The notes below the pieces were generated by a model that worked only from the letters and a program-made list of their open reading frames with translations, did not search any database and was not told the origin of the DNA. The translations under genes were made by a program, and so were the position numbers. DNA of 60,466 bases from Bacteroidia bacterium (GTDB taxonomy: Bacteria > Bacteroidota > Bacteroidia > Flavobacteriales > Schleiferiaceae), in NCBI GenBank assembly GCA_030424545.1, contig JAUHWL010000016.1:1-60466 (forward strand). Reading direction: 5' to 3'. Each line of letters starts with the position of its first letter. Position 1 is the stretch's first letter. This document shows positions 33,860 through 42,663 of the stretch, piece after piece.

Positions 33860-35911
33860 TTATTCAGTTTGGTTTCGTTTTTTCACCATCGTTAAAATCG
33901 TGGCAATGCCAACGGTTTCATCGGTCTCGTCATAGATATCTACTAAGAATTTTACAATGCCTTTGGCAATGTCGTCTTCGCTGCGTTTTTCTTGGTCTAT
34001 TTTTTCTTTCACGGTAAACTTCACACCAATGGTCATGCCGGGGTAAACAGGCTTAGTAAAACGACATTCGTCAATACCGTAATTTAAAAGTACGGGACCT
34101 TTTTTAGGATCTACAAACATGCCTGCAGCCTTGCTTAAAATGTAATAACCGTGCGCTACTTTACCTTCAAAAATGGTTCCTTCTAAAGAAGTAGCATCTA
34201 CGTGTGCGTAAAAATTATCGCCACTTACTTGGGCAAAACTGGCAATGTCGGCATCAGTAACGGTGTGCTTGTGTGTGTACACGGTGTCTCCCACATTTAG
34301 CTCTTCAAAATGCTGACGGAAAACATGTGGGTTAGCTTCCGGACGCGCTGCACCGGGTTGGTATTGTTGGGTAATTGCCGTAATCGTGTCAGGGTGACCT
34401 TGAATAGCGGTGCGCTGCAAATAATGTAAAACGCCACGTTTACCGCCCATTTCTTCGCCACCACCTGCACGACCAGGACCACCGTGCGTCAACATCGGCA
34501 TGGGGCTACCGTGACCGGTACTTTCTTTAGCGCACTTTTCGTTGAGGACTAAAATTCTTCCGTTGCTGTGTGCGGCATTTACCACAAAATCGGTGGCTAT
34601 TTTATCGTCAGAAGTTACAATAGAAGTCACCAACGAGCCTTTGCCCATAGCGGTTAATTCTACGGCTTCTTCAATGTTTTTATACGGAATTAAAGTTGAA
34701 ACAGGACCAAAAGCTTCAATTTCGTGCACGGCCGTTTTTGTAAACGGATTATCGTTTCTAAACAAAATAGGGCTAAAAAATGCACCTGCGTTTTTATCGG
34801 CTCCAGCAACTTCAAAATTTTCTACATCGCCAAAAACAATGTTTTGCTCGGCCGCTAAACGGGCAATACTTTCTTTTACACGATCTACCTGAATTTTTGT
34901 TGCCAAACTACCCATGCGCACACCTTCTTGCTGCGGATCGCCAATGGTGGTTTTTGCCAATCGTTGGCCGAGGGCAATCTGCACATCTTCCATCAAGTTT
35001 TCGGGCACCATAATTCTGCGAATCGCGGTACATTTTTGACCAGCTTTTACGGTCATTTCGGCTTGCACCGATTTTATAAAAATGTCGAAATCGGCAGTGC
35101 CAGGTTTGGCATCTTCGCCCAAAATAGAGGCGTTTAAAGAATCTGCTTCTAGGTTAAAAGGCACCGACTCTTCAATAATTCTTGGCGTTGCTTTTAGCAT
35201 TCTACCTGTAGCTGCTGAGCCGGTAAACGTTACCACATCTTGACTCGTTACATGATCAATAATGCCATGGCCTTTTCCAGTCACCAACTGCAATGCACCT
35301 TCGGGCAAAATTTTAGAATTAATAATTTCTTGCACCACCAATTCTGTCAAAAACGAAGTGTATTCCGAAGGCTTTACAACACAAGGCACGCCCGCCATCC
35401 AGTTAACTGCAGCTTTTTCTAACATTCCCCAAACCGGGAAGTTAAACGCATTAATATGCACGGCTACACCACGTTTTGGCACCATAATGTGATGACCAAT
35501 AAAGCTGCCGCCTTTGCTCAAGCCCACGGCATCACCATCAACGTAGTAAGGCAAATCTGGAAATTGTCTGCGCAGGCTGGCGTTGGTAAACAGGTTGCCA
35601 AAGCCACCTTCAATGTCAATCCAAGAATCTACTTTAGTGGCACCGGTAGCCCAAGAAAGTTCGTAGAATTTTTTCTTCAATCCATTCAAGTGAAGCGCCA
35701 AAGCTTTGAGCATGCGGCCGCGTTCTTGAAAAGTCATTTTGCGCAAAGCGGGGCCACCCACTTTACGGCCGTATTCTAAAATGGCTTCGTAATCGAGACC
35801 TGCGCTAGAAACTTCGGCAAAATCTACCCCTGTTATGGCGTTGTGTGCGGTATATTCTACGCCATCGCCAAATTGCCATTGGCCCTGTACGTAATTATTT
35901 ATTTTTTGCAT
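33860..35911 (-). CDS. paaZ: Bifunctional oxepin-CoA hydrolase / 3-oxo-5,6-dehydrosuberyl-CoA semialdehyde dehydrogenase
   Basis: I choose the ATG at 35909-35911 (MQKINNYVQGQWQFGDGVEY); the longer frame adds 12 atypical residues. The product has 683 residues. The N-terminal aldehyde dehydrogenase (about 1-515) has the NAD-binding loop TFTGSAATGR, the catalytic Cys near 295 (AGQKCTAIRR) and the Glu in FNLEADSLN. The C-terminal MaoC-like hydratase (about 530-675) has SGDNFYAHVD and GKVAHGYYIL. It opens the oxepin ring of phenylacetate degradation and oxidises the aldehyde. It is oriented opposite to the other paa genes in this window. Its 3' end is copied twice downstream (32547-32612 and 31616-31703). 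Confidence 0.95.
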   Translation of the reverse strand: MQKINNYVQGQWQFGDGVEYTAHNAITGVDFAEVSSAGLDYEAILEYGRKVGGPALRKMTFQERGRMLKALALHLNGLKKKFYELSWATGATKVDSWIDIEGGFGNLFTNASLRRQFPDLPYYVDGDAVGLSKGGSFIGHHIMVPKRGVAVHINAFNFPVWGMLEKAAVNWMAGVPCVVKPSEYTSFLTELVVQEIINSKILPEGALQLVTGKGHGIIDHVTSQDVVTFTGSAATGRMLKATPRIIEESVPFNLEADSLNASILGEDAKPGTADFDIFIKSVQAEMTVKAGQKCTAIRRIMVPENLMEDVQIALGQRLAKTTIGDPQQEGVRMGSLATKIQVDRVKESIARLAAEQNIVFGDVENFEVAGADKNAGAFFSPILFRNDNPFTKTAVHEIEAFGPVSTLIPYKNIEEAVELTAMGKGSLVTSIVTSDDKIATDFVVNAAHSNGRILVLNEKCAKESTGHGSPMPMLTHGGPGRAGGGEEMGGKRGVLHYLQRTAIQGHPDTITAITQQYQPGAARPEANPHVFRQHFEELNVGDTVYTHKHTVTDADIASFAQVSGDNFYAHVDATSLEGTIFEGKVAHGYYILSKAAGMFVDPKKGPVLLNYGIDECRFTKPVYPGMTIGVKFTVKEKIDQEKRSEDDIAKGIVKFLVDIYDETDETVGIATILTMVKKRNQTE

Positions 35912-36055
35912 GGTTGCGAATTTTTCAATTTGTAAAAGAGACCGCAATGTACCACCTGCCAGCTATTTCAACAAGGTTGGCAATTAAGTTTAGCCAAGCG
36001 TTTAGCATTTTCAAGGTGGATGCATTTTGTTTTAAATCCAAAAGTGCTCATCGAA

Positions 36056-36087
36056 CGTATGTATGCGTATTGAACAAAAAACATACG
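36056..36087 (+). promoter_or_regulatory. Inverted repeat abutting the msrB start
   Basis: CGTATGT and ACATACG form a perfect 7-base inverted repeat with an 18-base gap that ends directly before the ATG at 36088. It could be an operator or a leader hairpin in the divergent paaZ/msrB region. Confidence 0.4.
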
Positions 36088-36561
36088 ATGATGAAAAAGA
36101 CGAAAAGTTTATTTATGCTCTTGGGCATGATTTATACAGTGAGCGCTTGCCAGACTCAGCAAGATAATGAGCAACAAATGGCGGTTAAATCTGTGGAAGA
36201 GAGACAACCAACGTTACACTGTACGCCCGAAACGGAAGCGCCTTTTAGTGGAGAATATTGGGACAGTCATGAAAACGGAAATTACACCTGTTCCAACTGC
36301 AATCATATTTTATTTACAAGCAGTGCCAAGTTTGATAGTGGCACAGGTTGGCCAAGCTTTGATGAGCCAGCAGTGCAAAATGGAATTGAAGAACGACTGG
36401 ATACCACAATGAGCATGATTAGAACAGAGGTTATCTGTGCCAATTGTAAATCTCATTTGGGCCATTTGTTTGCAGATGGACTAACAAACACGGGTTTGCG
36501 CTATTGTGTGAACTCCTATGCCTTAGAGTTTGAGGCAGAAAATACAGATAAAGCAAAATAA
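36088..36561 (+). CDS. msrB: Peptide-methionine (R)-S-oxide reductase, lipoprotein
   Basis: I choose the ATG at 36088, which gives a lipoprotein leader (MMKKTKSLFMLLGMIYTVSA then C); the longer frame to 35845 runs through the paaZ promoter region. The product has 157 residues. Family motifs are the two zinc CxxC pairs (CSNC near 69, CANC near 118), GTGWPSFDEP and the catalytic Cys near 140 (LRYCVNSYALEF). It repairs methionine-R-sulfoxide in proteins, here in the periplasm. Confidence 0.93.
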   Translation: MMKKTKSLFMLLGMIYTVSACQTQQDNEQQMAVKSVEERQPTLHCTPETEAPFSGEYWDSHENGNYTCSNCNHILFTSSAKFDSGTGWPSFDEPAVQNGIEERLDTTMSMIRTEVICANCKSHLGHLFADGLTNTGLRYCVNSYALEFEAENTDKAK

Positions 36562-36641
36562 TTTTTTGCAACAAAATCCAAATGACAATTACTAGCGTAG
36601 GTATAGCAAACAATTCATTAATACATTAAAATCAAACGAAG

Positions 36642-37211
36642 ATGAGATCAATTAAAAAAACATTCAGCACACTATTAGTAGCTTTTTTTGCAACAACTTT
36701 TGTTTCTGCACAAAGCATGGACAATACAGTAGAAGTAGGCGGGTCTGCCATGTATCCGAAGAAAAACATTGTAGAAAATGCTGTAAATAGCAAAGCACAT
36801 ACAACCCTTGTTGCAGCGGTAAAAGCGGCCGGTTTGGTAGAAACATTGCAAAGTTCTGGTCCTTTTACAGTATTTGCTCCTGTAAATGATGCATTTGAAA
36901 ATTTACCAGATGGAACGGTAGAAACGTTGCTTAAAAAAGAAAATAAGAGCACGCTTACTGCTGTTTTAACGTATCACGTTTTGGCGGGAAACTATTCGGC
37001 AGATGAGCTTATGAAACGAATTAAAAAAGGAGGAGGAAAAGCAAGTTTGAAAACCGTGAGCGGTGGTACTTTAAAGTTTGTGATGAATGGTAGCAAGAAC
37101 ATTAAAGTTGTTGATGAAAATGGCAATAGCGCAAACATTTCTATTTACAATGTTTTTCAAAGCAATGGGGTTATTCATGTAGTTGATGCCGTGCTTTTAC
37201 CAAAGATGTAG
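36642..37211 (+). CDS. Secreted fasciclin (FAS1) domain protein
   Basis: The product has 189 residues with a signal peptide (MRSIKKTFSTLLVAFFATTF). A single FAS1 domain occupies about 45-187, with NSKAHTTLVAAVKAAGLVET, SGPFTVFAPVNDAFENLPDG, LTYHVLAGNYSADEL and the terminal VIHVVDAVLLP. FAS1 proteins mediate adhesion or biofilm contacts. The gene stands alone between msrB and the peroxidase on the same strand. Confidence 0.92.
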   Translation: MRSIKKTFSTLLVAFFATTFVSAQSMDNTVEVGGSAMYPKKNIVENAVNSKAHTTLVAAVKAAGLVETLQSSGPFTVFAPVNDAFENLPDGTVETLLKKENKSTLTAVLTYHVLAGNYSADELMKRIKKGGGKASLKTVSGGTLKFVMNGSKNIKVVDENGNSANISIYNVFQSNGVIHVVDAVLLPKM

Positions 37212-37338
37212 ATAGACCATTTATCTTTTGTAAAGCGCAAGCATCTTGGGGGCACTGTTAAGTGCCCCTTTTAATTTAAATGGATTTTGATTAATAATGA
37301 AATCGAGATTTAGCGAAGTTATTTTTTACATTTGGAAC

Positions 37339-38475
37339 ATGCGTAACAGTTTGATTTTTTGTGTATTCCTGCTCTTTTTTGGGTGTAAAAAAGATGTTGT
37401 TCATGTTCCAAGTTCATCGGAAATTGTGAACAAATATTTGAATTTACCCGCAAAGCATTTTAATTATGCCAACCCAGAATTACCCGATTATCTTTTAACA
37501 TCGCAATACATTACTTTAGATAATACACCTGCTACCAACCCAACTACCGATGCTGGCGCAACTTTGGGTCGTGTGCTTTTTTACGATAAAAATTTAAGTA
37601 AAAACAGAACCATAGCATGCGCAAGTTGCCATAAACAAGAAAATGCATTTAGCGATGATGCCGTGCTAAGCGAAGGCTTTGAAGGTTATAAAACAGCGCG
37701 ACATTCTATGGGCCTCATCAACAATAAATACTACATGAGTGGTAAATATTTTTGGGATGAACGTGCCAATACTTTAGAGGATCAAGTGCTTATGCCTATG
37801 CAAGATTCTGTAGAAATGGGTATGACTTTGCCTGAAGTGTTAAACAGACTGAAGAGTTTAGAATACTACCCAATTTTATTTAAGGAAGCTTTTGGCAGCT
37901 CAGAAATTACAACCGAAAAAACGGCTATGGCCTTAGCGCAATATGTACGGAGTATTGTTAGCTACCAATCTAAATATGATGTTGGGCGCGCTATGGTTGA
38001 GAAGGATTTTTATCCGTTTCCCAATTTTACGGCCCAAGAAAATGAAGGTAAAAACTTGTTTATGGGACCCAATGGTTTCCGGTGTATGCCGTGCCATGGC
38101 AGCGAAGTTTTTTCATCGGCATTTGTTACCAGCAATGGTTTAGATGCCACCACAACAGATGCAGGTACAGGCGCCATTACAGGCAATGCCATAGATGAAG
38201 GTAGATTTAAAGCCCCTTCTGTAAAAAGCATTTTGCTGAGAGCGCCTTATATGCACGATGGTCGATTTGCTACCATTGAAGAAGTACTAGATCATTACAG
38301 CACCAACATACAACCGCATCCAAATTTAGATCAAGAATTAAAAGATTTTAATACCGGTTTACCAAAGCGGATGAACATGACTGCCCAAGAAAAAAGTGCC
38401 TTGATAGCCTTTTTTGGTACGCTTACAGATTCGGTTTTGTTAAACGATCCGAAATTTTCTGATCCATTTAAATAG
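37339..38475 (+). CDS. Di-heme cytochrome c peroxidase-family lipoprotein
   Basis: I choose the ATG at 37339, which gives a lipoprotein leader (MRNSLIFCVFLLFFGCKKD). The product has 378 residues. Two heme-binding CxxCH motifs are visible: CASCHK near residue 94 and CMPCHG near 249. The C-terminal LRAPYMHDGRFATIEEVLDH contains the axial Met of the family. It reduces hydrogen peroxide with electrons from cytochrome c, or is a MauG-like oxidase. An intrinsic terminator follows. Confidence 0.93.
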   Translation: MRNSLIFCVFLLFFGCKKDVVHVPSSSEIVNKYLNLPAKHFNYANPELPDYLLTSQYITLDNTPATNPTTDAGATLGRVLFYDKNLSKNRTIACASCHKQENAFSDDAVLSEGFEGYKTARHSMGLINNKYYMSGKYFWDERANTLEDQVLMPMQDSVEMGMTLPEVLNRLKSLEYYPILFKEAFGSSEITTEKTAMALAQYVRSIVSYQSKYDVGRAMVEKDFYPFPNFTAQENEGKNLFMGPNGFRCMPCHGSEVFSSAFVTSNGLDATTTDAGTGAITGNAIDEGRFKAPSVKSILLRAPYMHDGRFATIEEVLDHYSTNIQPHPNLDQELKDFNTGLPKRMNMTAQEKSALIAFFGTLTDSVLLNDPKFSDPFK

Positions 38476-38478
38476 AAT

Positions 38479-38513
38479 TACCCCAACCTAATAGGTTAAA
38501 TCAGATTGGGGTT
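38479..38513. terminator. Bidirectional terminator between convergent genes
   Basis: ACCCCAA and TTGGGGT(T) pair across a 19-base loop containing CCTAATAGG. It lies between the peroxidase stop and the stop of the convergent SIMPL gene. Confidence 0.65.
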
Positions 38514-38525
38514 TGACTCGTCTTA

Positions 38526-39533
38526 TTACAAATTCAATTTCTTCACATCACCGCTGGGTGTAACAATGTAAATATCTTTTACAATTTCCTTTTTGATGAC
38601 TTCTTTGGGCTCATCTTTGGGTTCAGCTTTTACAGGTTTTTGCACAAGCTGCATTTTTATTTCATATTCAATTTGTACTACGGGCGCTAAAAAACTGGGG
38701 TTAATGACAAAATCAAAACTCTTGTTTAATTTAGGCATATAATATTGCGATACCACTTTTTGGCTTTGCACAACGGCACCCGATTTATGCTGCAATGCAT
38801 TGCTACAGTACGCTTGGTAACTTTGGTATTGCTCCACTGGATAATGCACGGCAAAACCCTCGGCCATAAAACGGTTTTTATCATTGTACGTTTCATTGGT
38901 GAGTGCCCCATAACGCGCAATTTTTGCGTTGAGTTGCGCCTCGGCTTTCTTAATTAACTCTGCTTTTTTGGCTTCAATGTTTTCTACAAAATAATCTACC
39001 CGAACCAAGTCGTAAATCTCTTGGTCGGCACAAAGTGTTACCAACGTTTCTAGCACTTGCGGGTCAGAATATTTAAAGTGGAGGTTTTTCTTAAGCTCAA
39101 ATCCAATGGGAATTTCGTTGTAGGTTTTTTTAGAGAAAAGTTTCTTTTCAGAAGCCACTTCATACAGTGGCACAAACGAAATCATATCCACATACAACTC
39201 TGCCTTTTTACCCATTTTAACCATGTTGTATCGAATCGAATCAATTTTGTTTTTCAATAGATCATTGGTTTCTTTTTGTGTTTTTCCCACTTGCGTAAAA
39301 CTAAAAATGGCCAGATAACTATCGGCCGTAACATTGTACAAACCTTTAATAGAAAAATTTAAATCTCCTGGCTGTTGCATGGGGATGTCAGAATATCGGG
39401 TGGGCGTTGTTTGCGTGCCGTAGGCAATATAGTTGCTGGCCCCACGGTAATCGTAGTTGCCTTTTACTTGGGCCGTAGCCATTATTGTTGTGCCAAAAAT
39501 GCAAAGCGCCAAAAGTGTTTTAGAAAGCTTCAT
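38526..39533 (-). CDS. SIMPL (DUF541)-domain periplasmic protein
   Basis: The product has 335 residues with a signal peptide (MKLSKTLLALCIFGTTIMAT). Residues about 55-290 resemble the SIMPL/DUF541 fold (DSYLAIFSFTQVGKTQKETN, LLKNKIDSIRYNMVKMGKKA), followed by an E/K/P-rich stretch and a short tail (VTPSGDVKKLNL). Related proteins bind signalling or stress-related partners; the role here is unknown. It is convergent with the peroxidase gene and divergent from the TTG-initiated membrane protein. Confidence 0.72.
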   Translation of the reverse strand: MKLSKTLLALCIFGTTIMATAQVKGNYDYRGASNYIAYGTQTTPTRYSDIPMQQPGDLNFSIKGLYNVTADSYLAIFSFTQVGKTQKETNDLLKNKIDSIRYNMVKMGKKAELYVDMISFVPLYEVASEKKLFSKKTYNEIPIGFELKKNLHFKYSDPQVLETLVTLCADQEIYDLVRVDYFVENIEAKKAELIKKAEAQLNAKIARYGALTNETYNDKNRFMAEGFAVHYPVEQYQSYQAYCSNALQHKSGAVVQSQKVVSQYYMPKLNKSFDFVINPSFLAPVVQIEYEIKMQLVQKPVKAEPKDEPKEVIKKEIVKDIYIVTPSGDVKKLNL

Positions 39534-39670
39534 AATCTATTTGTTTTAAAAATTTTTGATGGGCCAAAGCAAAGGCATGGCACAAAATTTTCTTTGCAAC
39601 AGCTCTGTTAACGCATTGTATCTTATTTTACAAGCGTTTTACAAGACATCTATAAACCCCAATTCTACTT

Positions 39671-40579
39671 TTGGACAAAACAAAAAATACAGAACTCATC
39701 CACTTCAATCTGCTAAAGCAAAAGTTGCGCGTTACAGTTGAAACCAAACTTGAAATCCGGAAAGATTTTAAAGAATGGTCGGGCAACGATATACAGACTT
39801 TTCAGATTGATTTAGAACAAACGTGCAAAAGCACAGTGAGTGAAAAGTGGGTGTATTTGCACTTTAAAAATGAAAGCAAAAAGCTGCCACGGATTGATGT
39901 GTTGAATTTATTGAGTACCTATTGTGGATACAAAAATTGGGACGATTTTAAGTTTCAAAACAATAAAAAAACCACTACAAAAGGCGTTGAAAAAAAGAAC
40001 ACCAAGTGGGTATGGCTATTAATGATTCCAATAGTTGCCTTAGCGATGTGGGCGTTTTGGCCGAAGCAAAACCAGCTTATTATTTTAGAAGATGCTTACA
40101 CGCGCAACGTCATCAATCCACAACATTTAAAGGTTGATTTGGGCGATAACAAAGCACAGATAAAGGCGGATGGAATTCGCCTGAGCAAACGCGGCAACGA
40201 CACCATTTTGGCTGATGGAGCCTATTACAAACCCAAGAAAATTTGGTTGGGCGCGCAGGCCGAAAACGATACGATTACCATTGAAATGCTACCCGATGAT
40301 TATGCTTTAATGCTGAATTATTTTTCGCGGTCAACGCTTGATGATTGGGAAAAACGTAGAGCACAACTCGACAAAGCCATTCATGACGATGCGCAAATCT
40401 TTCAAATTCATGCCGAGTTTGACGGACTAGAAATGTTGAATAAAGTAGAATTTATAGACCGATTAATTCTGCCGGTAAACAGTTTAAAAAACCTCGAAAT
40501 ACAAAACATTATTTACAAAGACGGGCAAATTCATCGCCTGCGATTTGTTCAAAAAATTGGAGAAAATGAAAACAAATAA
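39671..40579 (+). CDS. Single-pass membrane protein with cytoplasmic regulator-like N-terminal domain
   Basis: The product has 302 residues; the only start I see is TTG at 39671. Residues 1-95 resemble the N-terminal domain often fused to periplasmic domains in Bacteroidota (VSEKWVYLHFKNESKKLPRI then LNLLSTYCGYKNWDDFKF). A hydrophobic helix at about 112-129 (WVWLLMIPIVALAMWAFWP) anchors it, and the remaining 170 residues are predicted periplasmic. The last 14 bases overlap the next gene. It could sense or relay an envelope signal; nothing catalytic is visible. Confidence 0.7.
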   Translation: MDKTKNTELIHFNLLKQKLRVTVETKLEIRKDFKEWSGNDIQTFQIDLEQTCKSTVSEKWVYLHFKNESKKLPRIDVLNLLSTYCGYKNWDDFKFQNNKKTTTKGVEKKNTKWVWLLMIPIVALAMWAFWPKQNQLIILEDAYTRNVINPQHLKVDLGDNKAQIKADGIRLSKRGNDTILADGAYYKPKKIWLGAQAENDTITIEMLPDDYALMLNYFSRSTLDDWEKRRAQLDKAIHDDAQIFQIHAEFDGLEMLNKVEFIDRLILPVNSLKNLEIQNIIYKDGQIHRLRFVQKIGENENK

Positions 40580-41084
40580 ACCCTTTACGCTTCTGGCATT
40601 TTTGCTTTTTGGCAGTTTGATTTTGAAGGCCCAAAGCAGCTACGAAGGCTACGGAAAAGTAGAAAAACGCTTTGTGCAAAGCGAGTTGAGCGCGCAAGAT
40701 TCTGCGGCATTTATAGAGGTGGGCATCCAGCGGGGTTACTCGCTTATAGAATACTCGAAAGTGCACATTGCCAACACAAACAATTCTTCAAACCAAAGTT
40801 ATGTGGCCAGCCGTGTGCCCGAACTTTTTTACGTTGCCGAGGGCGAAACTCTGCCCACAGATTCCATCATCACGCTGGTGCGCGCCATTATTCAGAAGCA
40901 ATTGCCAAAAGATGTGGAGATTATTTTCACAAAGAAAGCCGGTGTTTTGGGCCATATAGAAACTGCGGGGCGCAAACCCAAATTTGAAGCCGACCTGATT
41001 TTGATTAAAAAAGCCAAGAAATTTGGCAATGATAAAAAAGACGTTTGGCAGGTGTTTTTAACACGGCCGGTGTTGGTTTATTGA
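40566..41084 (+). CDS. Secreted protein of unknown function, partner of the membrane protein upstream
   Basis: The ATG at 40566 gives a signal peptide (MKTNKPFTLLAFLLFGSLIL). The product has 172 residues: a mixed alpha/beta mature part with no motif I recognise (EVGIQRGYSLIEYSKVHIAN, VLGHIETAGRKPKFEADLIL). The gene starts inside the previous one (14-base overlap), so the two are translated together. Confidence 0.65.
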   Translation: MKTNKPFTLLAFLLFGSLILKAQSSYEGYGKVEKRFVQSELSAQDSAAFIEVGIQRGYSLIEYSKVHIANTNNSSNQSYVASRVPELFYVAEGETLPTDSIITLVRAIIQKQLPKDVEIIFTKKAGVLGHIETAGRKPKFEADLILIKKAKKFGNDKKDVWQVFLTRPVLVY

Positions 41085-41085
41085 G

Positions 41086-41604
41086 TTAAAAAGATTTTTT
41101 TAATCGTTTGAATTCGGATTCACTTATCAATTCTCTAAACATTATAAAAGCGGAATTTTCTTGTGTTGAACCTTCAAGAATCTTTAATTTTAAAATAGAA
41201 TATTCTGTCATTTTTGGCTTTGAAAACGATTTAAATTTACCAGGATTACTCAATGAAACATATTTGGTTTCATCAATTTTAATCCATTTTCTACTCCTGT
41301 TATCTAGCACAGAATTTAATGTTGTTAAAAAGCATTCAGTACAAGAACTCGTACTAAAAATACTATCACATTGATCTAATTCCGAAAAATGGTATTCAAT
41401 TCTTGAGCAGTGATATTCATCAAAGAGCCCAATCACAAAACCTGAAGAATCAACCCAAAGTAATTTGCTGTCTGGACTCTTTGCAAAACCAAATTCCTTT
41501 AATTCTGAAATTGTTGATGCCTTATCAAGGCCAATAAAATCTTGGCTGTAAGTAGTTGAAAAATTGAAGATGAATAATGAGAAAAGCAGGATTTTAGTAT
41601 GCAT
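41086..41604 (-). CDS. Secreted protein of unknown function
   Basis: The product has 172 residues with a signal peptide (MHTKILLFSLFIFNFSTTYS). It contains three or four Cys (EYHCSRIEYHF, STSSCTECFL) that may form disulfides, and a basic end (FKRLKKSF). No family is recognised. It is convergent with the preceding pair (stop codons 1 bp apart) and cotranscribed in the same direction as the DUF6268 gene upstream of it. Confidence 0.6.
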   Translation of the reverse strand: MHTKILLFSLFIFNFSTTYSQDFIGLDKASTISELKEFGFAKSPDSKLLWVDSSGFVIGLFDEYHCSRIEYHFSELDQCDSIFSTSSCTECFLTTLNSVLDNRSRKWIKIDETKYVSLSNPGKFKSFSKPKMTEYSILKLKILEGSTQENSAFIMFRELISESEFKRLKKSF

Positions 41605-41638
41605 ATATTTTAAGGTTAGAAGCTAAATATCTGTTTAA

Positions 41639-42553
41639 CTATTCTAAAGGCAAATTATAAACCAATCTTAAATTTGCGATAAGACCATCGTTAAACACGG
41701 GGTTTAAAGGTGCGCCTCGGTTATCGCCAATTTTTATAATGCTGATTCTAAAATCTACTTTTTGGTCGGCATGATATTGCTCATAAGCCCTGCTCAAGGC
41801 CATACCAACACGTCCTTCTATAAATAAATTCCCAACCAATTTTCGCCTGCAAAACAAGGTTAAATCTATGCTGGTGCGCTCCATGTAATCGCCCAAATAA
41901 TTTGGGTCTGTTAAATAATAAGAGGTAATTAAGCCAAAATGGCTAAAGCCAACCGTAAGTTTTTCGTTGATGTGATAATTGGCTTTTAAATAAATGGGGA
42001 ACAAACCAACAATGCTCCACTTGGCATTTATCTGCCAGTTAATATCAACCAACGGCACCAAAAGTGGGCCGCCCAATTCTTGGTTGTATATGGCGCCATA
42101 ACGTAGGGTAAGCTTTTCGCTGTATTTATGTTCAAACAATCCAATGGCACCAAATTGCCAAGATTTTGCGGTAGGCGCTACAAAGTCGGTCATAAAACGC
42201 GGCACAAACAAAAGCTGAAATGCATTTTTGTCATCAATGCGCTGTACAAGTCCGGTTTGTAAGATAAAGGCATTTAATTTTATGGGGTTCATAAGGGTAG
42301 GAGCTAAATCTAACTGATTTTGAACCCCTGCGTATGTGTATGTAAAATTGTTGTACCAAATGGTTTTTTTACTGAAAACCACGGGCAATTTGGCGTTTAA
42401 CAGCATTCCGGTTTCGGTGGCTTTGTTGGCCAGTTTCGGATTGTAATCTTGTGGCAATGCATACCGCCCAGAAAGGGTAAAAAGGTCTATGGATTGTTGG
42501 GCAAAATGGCTGAAAGGGCAAAGTAAGAGCAGAAAATAAAATACGATTTTCAT
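41639..42553 (-). CDS. DUF6268-family outer-membrane beta-barrel protein
   Basis: I choose the ATG at 42551-42553 (MKIVFYFLLLLCPFSHFAQQ). The product has 304 residues. The mature part is a run of amphipathic strands with aromatic girdles (TIWYNNFTYTYAGVQNQLDL, NAFQLLFVPRFMTDFV, GNLFIEGRVGMALSRAYEQY), typical of barrels in the DUF6268 group. Ligand or function unknown. Confidence 0.75.
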   Translation of the reverse strand: MKIVFYFLLLLCPFSHFAQQSIDLFTLSGRYALPQDYNPKLANKATETGMLLNAKLPVVFSKKTIWYNNFTYTYAGVQNQLDLAPTLMNPIKLNAFILQTGLVQRIDDKNAFQLLFVPRFMTDFVAPTAKSWQFGAIGLFEHKYSEKLTLRYGAIYNQELGGPLLVPLVDINWQINAKWSIVGLFPIYLKANYHINEKLTVGFSHFGLITSYYLTDPNYLGDYMERTSIDLTLFCRRKLVGNLFIEGRVGMALSRAYEQYHADQKVDFRISIIKIGDNRGAPLNPVFNDGLIANLRLVYNLPLE

Positions 42554-42663
42554 AGAGGTTTTGGTATATGGCATTCAAATGTAGCACAATAATTGTCTTG
42601 TTATTTGTAGTGAAAACAGCTTCGCTATAAATGGGTATTTTTACGCCAAAATATTAGGTTTTC

